Source: Azoarcus sp. (GTDB lineage Bacteria; Pseudomonadota; Gammaproteobacteria; Burkholderiales; Rhodocyclaceae). Taken from it: 64,000 nucleotides of DNA. The notes beneath the pieces are model-generated. The model was not told the origin of the DNA, did not search any database, and saw only the letters and a list, made by a program, of their open reading frames with translations. The stretch is taken from contig JAIRXQ010000003.1 in NCBI GenBank assembly GCA_031268195.1, positions 16,305-80,304 of the forward strand, read 5' to 3'. Shown in pieces: positions 37,448 to 43,889 of the stretch. Position numbers and translations under genes: made by a program. The stretch's first letter is position 1; the number at the start of each line of letters is the position of its first letter.

Positions 37448-37459
37448 TGCTGTGCAGCA
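37448..37459 (+). promoter_or_regulatory. second palindrome in the phasin leader, possible PhaR site
   Basis: TGCTG-TG-CAGCA, a 5+5 inverted repeat 17 nt after the -10 box, near the expected transcript start. It matches the CTGC/GCAG style of described PhaR operators and would let the repressor bind both sides of the promoter. Confidence 0.5.
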
Positions 37460-37553
37460 ATTCTTGGACAGCATCATCCCCAACCTCCTGTAGCACCTTG
37501 CAGTTTTCATCTGCATTCGCAGAGTCCACGCCTTTCGTTCTTAGGAGATCCAC

Positions 37554-38117
37554 ATGTCGACGTTCAACCCTGAACAATTCGCCGCGACCAACAAGGCCAA
37601 CATCGAAACCCTGTTGAGCCTTACCAATAGCGCTTTCGCCAATGCCGAACGGCTGGCGGCCCTCAACCTCAATACCGCCCGCTCCGTGCTCGAAGACAGC
37701 GTCTCCAGCACCAAGGCTCTGCTCGGCACCAAAGACGTGCAAGAGCTCGTCTCCCTGCAAGCCTCGCTGGTTCAACCGCTGCTGGAAAAGTCGGTTGCCT
37801 ACGCCCGTAGCGTCTATGAAATCGCCTCGCAAGGCCAGGAAGAACTGGCGAAGGTTCTCGAAACCCAACTCGCCGAGCTGAACAAGAACGTATCTTCCGC
37901 GCTCGACAAAGCCGCCAAGTCCGCGCCTGCCGGCTCCGACGTCGCCGTCGCCGCTGTCAAATCGGCCATCGCCGCCGCCAACAGCGCCTACGACAACTTC
38001 TCGAAGGCCGTCAAGCAAGCGACCGAAATTGCCGAAGCGAACGTCGCCGCCGCGACCAACGCCACCGTCAAAGCCGTAAGCACCACGAGCAAGGCCGCCT
38101 CCAAGAAGTCGGCCTAA
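37554..38117 (+). CDS. phaP: phasin family protein
   Basis: A 187-residue amphipathic helical protein beginning MSTFNPEQFAATNKANIETLL, with the phasin_2 pattern of Ala/Leu-rich heptads (FANAERLAALNLNTARSVLEDSV, ELVSLQASLVQPLLEKSVAYARSVYEIA) and an Ala/Lys-rich C-terminus (VSTTSKAASKKSA). Phasins coat polyhydroxyalkanoate granules and control their number and size. Regulation is likely by the strong promoter and PhaR-type palindromes upstream; a large hairpin follows. It is monocistronic. Confidence 0.93.
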   Translation: MSTFNPEQFAATNKANIETLLSLTNSAFANAERLAALNLNTARSVLEDSVSSTKALLGTKDVQELVSLQASLVQPLLEKSVAYARSVYEIASQGQEELAKVLETQLAELNKNVSSALDKAAKSAPAGSDVAVAAVKSAIAAANSAYDNFSKAVKQATEIAEANVAAATNATVKAVSTTSKAASKKSA

Positions 38118-38128
38118 TTGCCCGCGCC

Positions 38129-38160
38129 CGCCACGCCCGGATATCGATCCGGGCGTGGCG
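38129..38160 (+). terminator. strong hairpin after phaP
   Basis: Perfect 14-bp stem CGCCACGCCCGGAT/ATCCGGGCGTGGCG with an ATCG loop, 12 nt after the phasin stop. No U-tract follows, so it may act as an mRNA stabiliser or as a non-canonical terminator. The remaining bases up to 38449 contain no gene I can support. Confidence 0.65.
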
Positions 38161-38449
38161 GCAAACAGCAAAAGAAACGCCCCGCACCAAATGTACGGGC
38201 AAATGCGCCAAGCCGTCCGCCCGGATCGGCATTGAGCGCCATGCGGCTATAAAGCCGACCCGCAGGCTGGCGAAAACAGCCGCACAAATACCCCCGTTTG
38301 CATCGAACCCCGCCCGGCCGGAAAGGGCAGCGCGAATATGCTTATCGGCGCGCATCGAATAACGAATGCACCGATTATTGCTTGGCAAGGCAATACACCG
38401 CCGCATAGCATCCGACCTCCTGCGCTTTTGCCGCCATTCCTCGACCGCC

Positions 38450-39304
38450 ATGCCGCACAAAATCATTGACATGCGTTGCCGCCCGGCATTTCTGCATGAC
38501 TTTTTCGGTGCCACGCCCGGCAACGCCGCACATGCTGCCGCACGCTGGCTGAACCGCCGCGTCGGAACGCGGGGCGACGATCGCCATTTCGAAGCATCAC
38601 TCACCCAGGAAGGCTTTCTCGCCGAAATCGAACGGAGCAGGCTTGCCAAAGCAGTCGTCGTCGGCCGCCACACACCTTCGCAGCACCTGCCCAACGACAC
38701 CATCCACGGCATCGTGCAGGGCCATGACAAACTGCTTGGCATCGGCGCGGTCGATCCGGCCTTGCAGGGCGAAACCCTTGCCGTAGCCGAGGCCGAACGC
38801 GCCCTGCGCGACCTGGGTCTGGCCGGCATCGACCTGGAGCCGGGCTTTGCCGAACCGGCGCGCTACCCGGACGATCCCATCTATTGGCCCATCTACGAAC
38901 TGGCGAGCCGGCATGGCGTCCCGGTTTTCCTGATGAGCGGCCCGACCACGCCCGATCCGCGCTTCAACGATCTCTCCCCGGTCGCCAAAGTCGCGCACGC
39001 CTTTCCGCAATTGCCGATCGTGATCTACCACGGCGGATGGCCGCGCGTGCACGAGGCGGTGGGGCTGGCCTTCCGTTACGAGAATGTATTTCTCGTGCCC
39101 GACATGTATCTGTTCCAGCCCGGCACGGAAGTCTACGTCGCCGCGGCCAATTCTTTTCTGCGCGAACAATTCCTGTTCGGATCGTCCTACCCGTTCCGGC
39201 CCATTGCGCAAAGCATCGAAGACTTTCTGCACCTCGGCTTCCACGGCGATGTGCTCGACAAAGTGCTTCACGACAACGCAACGCGGCTGTTCGGGCTGAA
39301 ATAG
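38450..39304 (+). CDS. amidohydrolase family 2 protein
   Basis: A 284-residue TIM-barrel hydrolase of the amidohydrolase-2 (PF04909, ACMSD/resorcylate decarboxylase-like) type. Start IIDMRCRPAFLHDFF gives the N-terminal metal-site strand (in variant form); GIGAVDPAL, GLAGIDLEPGF, PVFLMSGP, LPIVIYHGGWPRV and FGSSYPFRP follow the family strand order, the last being the catalytic-Asp-loop region. Several canonical metal-binding His look replaced (DMRCRP instead of DxHxH), so it may bind one metal or have altered chemistry. ATG 38366 is an alternative start. Substrate unknown. Confidence 0.75.
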   Translation: MPHKIIDMRCRPAFLHDFFGATPGNAAHAAARWLNRRVGTRGDDRHFEASLTQEGFLAEIERSRLAKAVVVGRHTPSQHLPNDTIHGIVQGHDKLLGIGAVDPALQGETLAVAEAERALRDLGLAGIDLEPGFAEPARYPDDPIYWPIYELASRHGVPVFLMSGPTTPDPRFNDLSPVAKVAHAFPQLPIVIYHGGWPRVHEAVGLAFRYENVFLVPDMYLFQPGTEVYVAAANSFLREQFLFGSSYPFRPIAQSIEDFLHLGFHGDVLDKVLHDNATRLFGLK

Positions 39305-39332
39305 CGGCTGGCCATACCGAAGCTGCCCGCCA

Positions 39333-39524
39333 TGCGCCCGCGCGCACACTGCGGCCCACAACGCCTACGCCATCGCCGCGCGGCTGGAAACAGCCTCGCC
39401 CAAGCGGCTTGAAGCAAACTTTATCGGCAGGCATCTGAAAGAAGTCATCGCTCAGCTTTTCCGCGCGCGCGGCGGCAACGTTGTCGCGAGAGAGGACTTG
39501 ACGGAAAACAAGTGCACTGTGTAA
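39333..39524 (+). pseudogene. 3' coding remnant upstream of the amidase effector
   Basis: One frame has protein-like codon use up to a TAA at 39522-39524: AHTAAHNAYAIAARLE, then KRLEANFIGRHLKEVIAQLF, RARGGNVVAREDL, ENKCTV. No start codon or N-terminal domain precedes it; it begins soon after the amidohydrolase stop, so it looks like the truncated tail of a lost gene. I do not recognise the family; position before an effector suggests a secretion carrier or adaptor. Pieces of this tail recur inside the downstream immunity array at 40548-40568 and 41612-41631. Confidence 0.5.
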
Positions 39525-39527
39525 ATT
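39498..39527 (+). promoter_or_regulatory. possible promoter of the amidase-immunity array
   Basis: TTGACG (39498-39503) and TAAATT (39522-39527), 18 nt apart, about 58 nt before the amidase start. The -10 is a weak match, so this is tentative. Confidence 0.3.
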
Positions 39528-39584
39528 TGATATTTCAATCCTGTTCGGCCCCTGCGGGAGCGTTTCGAGAAGGAGCAAAATACG

Positions 39585-40031
39585 ATGTCTGGCCCTTACA
39601 TTTATTCCAACCCACGATCGCTCATAGACCCCCAAAAACGGGTTGGCGATGTAGCAGGAAACTATGTGGGGGAATGTGTTTCTTTGCTCAAGTATTATAT
39701 CCACGACCTGCAAAATCGCAAAACAACCCTGTGGATGGAAGGCAGAAATGTAATAGAAGCGATCGAAAGAGGCGAATCAATCGCGGAAGGAACCGCGATT
39801 GCGACTTTTATAAATGGGCGATTCATCAGCGGTCATGGTCATGCGGCGCTCTTTTCTCGTTATACTCGTGATGAAAATGGTGAAATAGTTATCTATGTGA
39901 TAGAGCAGTATTTAGGGGGAAGACCCAGTACCGGCATCCAGGAGCGTCTTCTACCGAATTCCGGGAAAAACCCGGATGGCACTTGGCATGATCGAAGCAA
40001 CAATGGAAGGGCGTTTTCGGTGATATTATGA
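39585..40031 (+). CDS. BPSL0067-family amidase-like putative effector
   Basis: A 148-residue protein without signal peptide, preceded by AAGGAG (39570-39575). It shows the family pattern: Cys in VGECVSLLKYY near residue 29, LWMEGRNV, EGTAIATF, His pair in SGHGHAALFSRY near 85, and VIEQYLGG. It ends NNGRAFSVIL. This is a second, diverged copy of the type seen at 24413-24874; a papain-like peptidoglycan amidase or peptidase is predicted. The stop overlaps the first immunity gene by ATGA. GC content is visibly lower than the backbone. Delivery by type VI secretion is inferred from family and context only. Confidence 0.75.
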   Translation: MSGPYIYSNPRSLIDPQKRVGDVAGNYVGECVSLLKYYIHDLQNRKTTLWMEGRNVIEAIERGESIAEGTAIATFINGRFISGHGHAALFSRYTRDENGEIVIYVIEQYLGGRPSTGIQERLLPNSGKNPDGTWHDRSNNGRAFSVIL

Positions 40032-40504
40032 AAAAACATTCCAAAACATTGGTTTTCGCCTGTTTGGGGCTGTCCGTGGCGTTTTCCCATGCAAACGCCG
40101 GGGAAATACCTTTTCCACAATGCCCCAACAAGCTCATCATCAAACATGAGATTCAATCGTTTGTCAATGACGAATGGGAAACGACAAACGGCAAGGAAGA
40201 ACACGCGCTAGAGGGCATGTACATTTCGTTTGGCGATTATTCCGACAAAAATACTGGTCACGTTAAACCATCAGAAGAGAAAAGACGAAAAAATGGCGAT
40301 CTTTCAATTTTTTGGGACATTGGCGATAGCAGCAGGCATAAAGGATTCAATTTTTGGGCGACATGCAAATACAAGAATTCATCGGCGATATTGACCCGTA
40401 AATTACCGGAAAATGTCAGCTATTGCACGGTCCAAGTTTTCAAGAATGGCGGCCCTATTGCTGAAGAGGTCAAATGCTTCGACACGCCTCGCAAAACAAA
40501 ATAA
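40028..40504 (+). CDS. STY0300-like periplasmic immunity protein, type A copy 1
   Basis: A 158-residue protein with a Sec signal peptide (TLVFACLGLSVAFSHANA, then GEIPFPQCP). The mature domain has conserved cysteines in PQCPNKL, ATCKYK, VSYCTVQ and EVKCFDTPRK. Together with the upstream overlapping amidase gene it forms a classic effector-immunity pair. It is about 85 percent identical by hand count to the protein at 41117-41593. Function as an inhibitor of the adjacent amidase is inferred from coupling and export. Confidence 0.72.
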   Translation: MKKHSKTLVFACLGLSVAFSHANAGEIPFPQCPNKLIIKHEIQSFVNDEWETTNGKEEHALEGMYISFGDYSDKNTGHVKPSEEKRRKNGDLSIFWDIGDSSRHKGFNFWATCKYKNSSAILTRKLPENVSYCTVQVFKNGGPIAEEVKCFDTPRKTK

Positions 40505-40569
40505 AACCATGCTGCGGCAATGCGCACGGCGGGCGACCAGCGTGCACGAGCAAGCTTTACCGGCAGGCC

Positions 40570-40641
40570 GATGGGAGATTGCCTGACGGCACTTGGGATC
40601 GTAGGAGTAACAATGGCAGGGTGTTCTCGGTGATATTATGA
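40570..40641 (+). pseudogene. remnant of the amidase 3' end (copy 1)
   Basis: Read in frame this segment gives DGRLPDGTWDRRSNNGRVF then SVIL and TGA, matching the last 20 residues of the intact amidase (PDGTWHDRSNNGRAF, SVIL). The TGA overlaps the next immunity ATG exactly as in the intact pair. The bases just upstream (40548-40568) resemble 39411-39432 of the coding tail before the amidase, so most of an amidase copy seems to have been deleted between the two. Confidence 0.82.
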
Positions 40642-41120
40642 AACCCTATTCCAAAACCTTGGCACCTATGGCGGTTACACTCGCAGTGCTAGGCTTTGCG
40701 GGTCATGTAAATGCTGCGGAAGTCGTTGTCCCACAATGCCCGCAGAAGCTAACCGTTCGGCAGGAAAACCAATCAACCGTTGGTGATGGCTGGAAAGTCG
40801 CAGATGCCGCTCCCCCCAATGCTTTGGAGTACATTGCTATCGCAGCGGGCGAGTATCCGGTTAAGCAAACTGGATTTAATATTCCAGCAGGGGAGAAAAA
40901 AGGCGACCGTGGAGATGTGATCGTTTATTACGAAACTGGCCCCGCTTTGGGGGACATACATGATTATTGGGCAGTATGTGGCTACCACGCCACATCCATT
41001 GTACTAGTCCAAAAAATACCGGAGAATGCGAAACATTGCGAAGTTACGTATCGTAACGACGTTACTGCCCCCGACCGAGTAACGATCAAATGCTTCGACA
41101 CGCCCCGAAAGCTAAAATGA
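40638..41120 (+). CDS. STY0300-like periplasmic immunity protein, type B copy 1
   Basis: A 160-residue protein with signal peptide (LAPMAVTLAVLGFAGHVNAA) and the same cysteine frame as type A (PQCPQKL, AVCGYH, KHCEVTY, IKCFDTPRK). It is clearly paralogous to, but diverged from, type A, with a distinct EYPVKQTGFNIPAGEKK block shared with the copy at 41658. No intact effector precedes it, only the amidase remnant. Its stop overlaps the next immunity start by ATGA. It probably gives orphan immunity to a lost or foreign amidase variant. Confidence 0.7.
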   Translation: MKPYSKTLAPMAVTLAVLGFAGHVNAAEVVVPQCPQKLTVRQENQSTVGDGWKVADAAPPNALEYIAIAAGEYPVKQTGFNIPAGEKKGDRGDVIVYYETGPALGDIHDYWAVCGYHATSIVLVQKIPENAKHCEVTYRNDVTAPDRVTIKCFDTPRKLK

Positions 41121-41593
41121 AAAAACATTCCAAAACCTTAGCTTTCGCCTGTCTGGGACTTTCTGTGGCGTTTTCTCATGCAAACGCCGGGGAAATACCT
41201 TTTCCACAATGCCCCAACAATCTAGTCATCAAACAAGAGATTCAATCGTTTGCCAATAACGAATGGGAAACGACAAACGGCAAGGAAGAGCACGCGTTAG
41301 ATGGCATGTACATTTCGCTTGGCGATTATTCCGACAAAAATACTGGTTATTTTAAACCATCAAAAGAGAAAAACCGAAAAAATGGCGATATTTCAGTTTT
41401 TTGGGACATTGGCGGGGGCAGCAAGCCTAAAGAATTCATTTTTTGGGCGACATGCAAATACAGGGGTTCATCAGCGATATTGACCCGTAAATTACCAGAA
41501 AATGTCAGCTATTGCACGGTCCAGATCTTCAAGAATGGCGGCCCTATTGCTGAAGAGGTCAAATGCTTCGACACTCCCCGCAAAACAAAATAA
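41117..41593 (+). CDS. STY0300-like periplasmic immunity protein, type A copy 2
   Basis: A 158-residue protein with start ATG 41117 overlapping the previous stop. It begins MKKHSKTLAFACLGLSVAFS and ends CFDTPRKTK, nearly the same as copy 1; differences cluster in the middle (GYFKPSKEKNRKN versus GHVKPSEEKRRKN and GGGSKPKEFIF versus GDSSRHKGFNF). The DNA similarity continues about 30 nt past the stop in both copies, marking the duplicated segment. The clustered changes suggest adaptation to a different amidase surface. Confidence 0.72.
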   Translation: MKKHSKTLAFACLGLSVAFSHANAGEIPFPQCPNNLVIKQEIQSFANNEWETTNGKEEHALDGMYISLGDYSDKNTGYFKPSKEKNRKNGDISVFWDIGGGSKPKEFIFWATCKYRGSSAILTRKLPENVSYCTVQIFKNGGPIAEEVKCFDTPRKTK

Positions 41594-41631
41594 AACCACG
41601 CTGCGGCTATGCGCACGGCGGCAACGTTGTC

Positions 41632-41661
41632 AATGGAAGGGCGTTCTCGGTGATACTATGA
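41632..41661 (+). pseudogene. remnant of the amidase 3' end (copy 2), fused to a tail fragment
   Basis: Frame reads NGRAFSVIL then TGA, identical in protein to the end of the intact amidase, and the TGA overlaps the next ATG. The 20 bases directly before it (41612-41631) match 39467-39486 of the upstream coding tail at 19 of 20 positions, giving an in-frame GGNVV-NGRAFSVIL chimera. This fixes one deletion junction to the base. Confidence 0.8.
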
Positions 41662-42146
41662 AAAACAATCGTATATATCCACTGGCGGTGGCACTTATAT
41701 TGGCGGGAATGTGCCTTGTATTTTCGGATGCAAATGCCGGAGAAGTGCCGTTCCCGCAATGTCCGGAAAAATTATTCGTTCACCAAAATCTTGAATCGGC
41801 CGTAGGAGCGGGTTGGAAAGCTGTTGATCGAAACCCGTCGGCATCGCTGGCTTATATCTCCCTTGCGTCCGGTGAATACCCAGTGAAGCAAACAGGGTTT
41901 GATGTACCCTCCGGAGAGAAAAAAATGCCTAATGGGGATGTGGTTGTCTATTTTGATGAACTCATCCCTAATTCTCGCGGTATTCACGACTACTGGGTGG
42001 TATGCCGTTATTACGATACCTCAATTGAACTGACCCAAAAGATTCCAGAACAAGTGACACGCTGTGAGTTCACTGCGCTCAACAACCACCCTGCTCCCGT
42101 CAGCGCGACGATCAAATGCTTCGACACCTCCCGCAAGCCGAAATGA
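41658..42146 (+). CDS. STY0300-like periplasmic immunity protein, type B copy 2
   Basis: A 162-residue protein with signal peptide (YPLAVALILAGMCLVFSDANA, then GEVPFPQCP), cysteines as in the other copies (VVCRYYD, TRCEFTA, IKCFDTSRK) and the EYPVKQTGFDVPSGEKK block of type B. Roughly half of its residues match the copy at 40638. It is the last gene of the array; the convergent PilZ gene begins its 3' end 36 nt later. The true start is 41658, fixed by the ATGA overlap with the remnant. Confidence 0.7.
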   Translation: MKNNRIYPLAVALILAGMCLVFSDANAGEVPFPQCPEKLFVHQNLESAVGAGWKAVDRNPSASLAYISLASGEYPVKQTGFDVPSGEKKMPNGDVVVYFDELIPNSRGIHDYWVVCRYYDTSIELTQKIPEQVTRCEFTALNNHPAPVSATIKCFDTSRKPK

Positions 42147-42182
42147 AATCACGTCTTGCGATGAGGGGAATGTCGCACTGCC

Positions 42183-42575
42183 TCAAACCAGCGAATGTCC
42201 GGCGACGATGGCGGAAGCGTCTTTTTCAGTGATGCGCACGGTGGCGCAGCGGATGACATGCGTCACCAGCCACTCATGCAGCCGCTCGGCCCCATCGCTC
42301 TCGAATCTGAGGATGCGGCATCCGACAAAGCCTCCGAACAGGCCGGCGACTTCGGCGTGGCCGCGCACGGCATCGGGCACGCTTTCGCGCTGCAAGGTGA
42401 AATCGAATTGCACGCCTTGGTCGAACCCCGATTGCGCGGGAAAGGACAAGCCTTGCAGGGAAAGGTCATTGAGCGGCAGGCGCTCCGGCCCGATCAGCGC
42501 CCAAAAACACGGCTCGCCATTGAGCCGCGCCACAAAGCGTTGGTGAATGCGCCGCTCGCCGCCATCGTCAGCCAT
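42183..42575 (-). CDS. PilZ-domain protein
   Basis: A 130-residue cytosolic protein starting MADDGGERRIHQRFVARLNG. The Q-R-F-V-A-R box near residue 12 fits the RxxxR motif of PilZ c-di-GMP receptors, and LPLNDLSLQGLSF corresponds to the D/NxSxxG motif. PilZ proteins bind c-di-GMP to control motility or pili. The start overlaps the end of dsbA by 8 nt, so the two are likely cotranscribed. A c-di-GMP phosphodiesterase is encoded earlier in the window, but no direct link is shown. Confidence 0.75.
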   Translation of the reverse strand: MADDGGERRIHQRFVARLNGEPCFWALIGPERLPLNDLSLQGLSFPAQSGFDQGVQFDFTLQRESVPDAVRGHAEVAGLFGGFVGCRILRFESDGAERLHEWLVTHVIRCATVRITEKDASAIVAGHSLV

Positions 42576-43212
42576 TCCGCACCTTTGCAATGAGCAGATC
42601 GACCTCCTTGAGCGTTTCCTGATGGCTGCCGCCAAGCAGTGAGGCCGAAGTTACGTAACGCCCGCCCACCGCCATCGTGGGCACGCCGTCGATCTTGTAC
42701 ATGGTATCGAGCTGCCCGGCGCGGCGCACCTGTGTTTCGACGCCGAAGGACTTGAAAGCCCCCACGAACGCCTTGGCGTCTACGCCCTGTTTGCTGGCCC
42801 ACTCGCCCACTTCGTCGCTGTCGCGGGGGTCGAGGCGTTCGTCCTGAATGGCGACGAACACTTTCTCGTGCAGGCGATCCACGAGTTTCAGCGCCAGCAG
42901 CGCGTAGTACAAGCGCGCCTCGCCCACGCGCCGGGAATTGCTGCCGCCCCACGTTGCGGGCACCCGGTTGAAAACGACATCGGCGGGCAGCTTTTTGAGC
43001 CATTCCCTGAGCGTCGGATCGAACTCCCGGCAATGCGGGCAGCCATAGTAGAAGAACTCGACCACCTCGATCTTGCCCGGCGTATCGGAAGCCACTGGGG
43101 GGTCCAGCACGAGATAGCGGCCCTTGCCAGTCTGCTGCGCCAGCGCAAGCCCCGCTGGCGCAGCCAGCAGACCCAGCGCGCCAAGCCGTTGGAGAGCGTC
43201 ACGACGGTTCAT
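42568..43212 (-). CDS. dsbA: thiol:disulfide interchange protein DsbA
   Basis: A 214-residue periplasmic oxidase with signal peptide (LQRLGALGLLAAPAGLALAQ), active site FFYYGCPHCREF near residue 60, and cis-Pro loop DGVPTMAVGG. CPHC is the DsbA-type redox motif. It introduces disulfides into exported proteins; many exported proteins here carry paired cysteines, including the immunity proteins. ATG 43212 is chosen; upstream in-frame codons are not signal-like. Confidence 0.92.
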   Translation of the reverse strand: MNRRDALQRLGALGLLAAPAGLALAQQTGKGRYLVLDPPVASDTPGKIEVVEFFYYGCPHCREFDPTLREWLKKLPADVVFNRVPATWGGSNSRRVGEARLYYALLALKLVDRLHEKVFVAIQDERLDPRDSDEVGEWASKQGVDAKAFVGAFKSFGVETQVRRAGQLDTMYKIDGVPTMAVGGRYVTSASLLGGSHQETLKEVDLLIAKVRNG

Positions 43213-43272
43213 ATTGAAAATCTCCCTGCAAGATGAAATGAGCAGCAAGATGCGCCCGGAAAACGTCCGGCG

Positions 43273-43875
43273 CTAGTTGGCGGGCACTTCCACCGGATTG
43301 AAGCCGTCCCGCGACAAGCGGGCGCGCACGGCCTTCACGTCCTCCGGGTCGGAGAACGGGCCGATGCGGATGCGATGCACGACCCGGTCGTCCGGCAATT
43401 GCGCCCGCTGCGTCACGGGTTCCAGCCCCATCAGCACCAGCCGCGCCATGAGGTCGTCGGCCTGCTCGGCGTTCTCGAACGAAGCCAGTTGCAGATAGAT
43501 CGGCTTTGCCGCGGACGACTCCGCAGGGGGGCGCGAAGGCGGCGCGGGCGGCGGCGGCACGGCCGCGGAATTCGGGGCGGGGGTCGCCACCGGCGCGTTT
43601 TCGCCCTGCGGCAGCGTGCTGAAGAAGGTGAAATCCGGCTCCTTGACCGGACTGTCACCCGGCTTCCCCGGCAAGGCCACGACGGCGGGTTCCACTGCCG
43701 TCGTTTGCGTCGGCGAAGCGGGCTGGCTGAACGGCGCGTTGCGGGTAAACACGAACACTGCGGCGGCGACGATGAGCGCGCCCAAAATCATGCCCACGAA
43801 CACGCCGAGCAGGGTGCCGCCGCGTACTTGCGACGGCAGTTTTCGTTCTCTGGAAGAGCGGCGATGGCGACTCAC
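43273..43875 (-). CDS. SPOR-domain membrane protein (FtsN-like)
   Basis: A 200-residue bitopic protein: basic cytosolic N-terminus (MSRHRRSSRERKLPSQ), transmembrane helix (GVFVGMILGALIVAAAVFVF), a long Pro/Ala linker and a C-terminal SPOR domain (PIYLQLASFENAEQADDLMARLVLMG, then RIGPFSDPEDVKAVRARLS). SPOR domains bind denuded glycan at the division septum. It lies 14 nt downstream of argS, the common betaproteobacterial argS-SPOR-dsbA order. Confidence 0.88.
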   Translation of the reverse strand: MSRHRRSSRERKLPSQVRGGTLLGVFVGMILGALIVAAAVFVFTRNAPFSQPASPTQTTAVEPAVVALPGKPGDSPVKEPDFTFFSTLPQGENAPVATPAPNSAAVPPPPAPPSRPPAESSAAKPIYLQLASFENAEQADDLMARLVLMGLEPVTQRAQLPDDRVVHRIRIGPFSDPEDVKAVRARLSRDGFNPVEVPAN

Positions 43876-43889
43876 GAATAAAACTCCAT

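Larger units (their letters stand above)
37217..37553 (+). other. 337-nt intergenic region controlling the phasin gene
   Basis: No gene. The distal half is AT-rich and holds a perfect palindrome (37381-37397), a near-consensus sigma70 promoter (37404-37431), a second TGCTG/CAGCA palindrome (37448-37459) and an AGGAG ribosome site just before the phasin start. The first 100 bases carry nothing I recognise. Confidence 0.8.

Noticed and set aside
38964..39713. 249-codon minus-strand frame across the amidohydrolase and amidase genes
   Set aside because: It runs antisense to two supported genes and has no family features.
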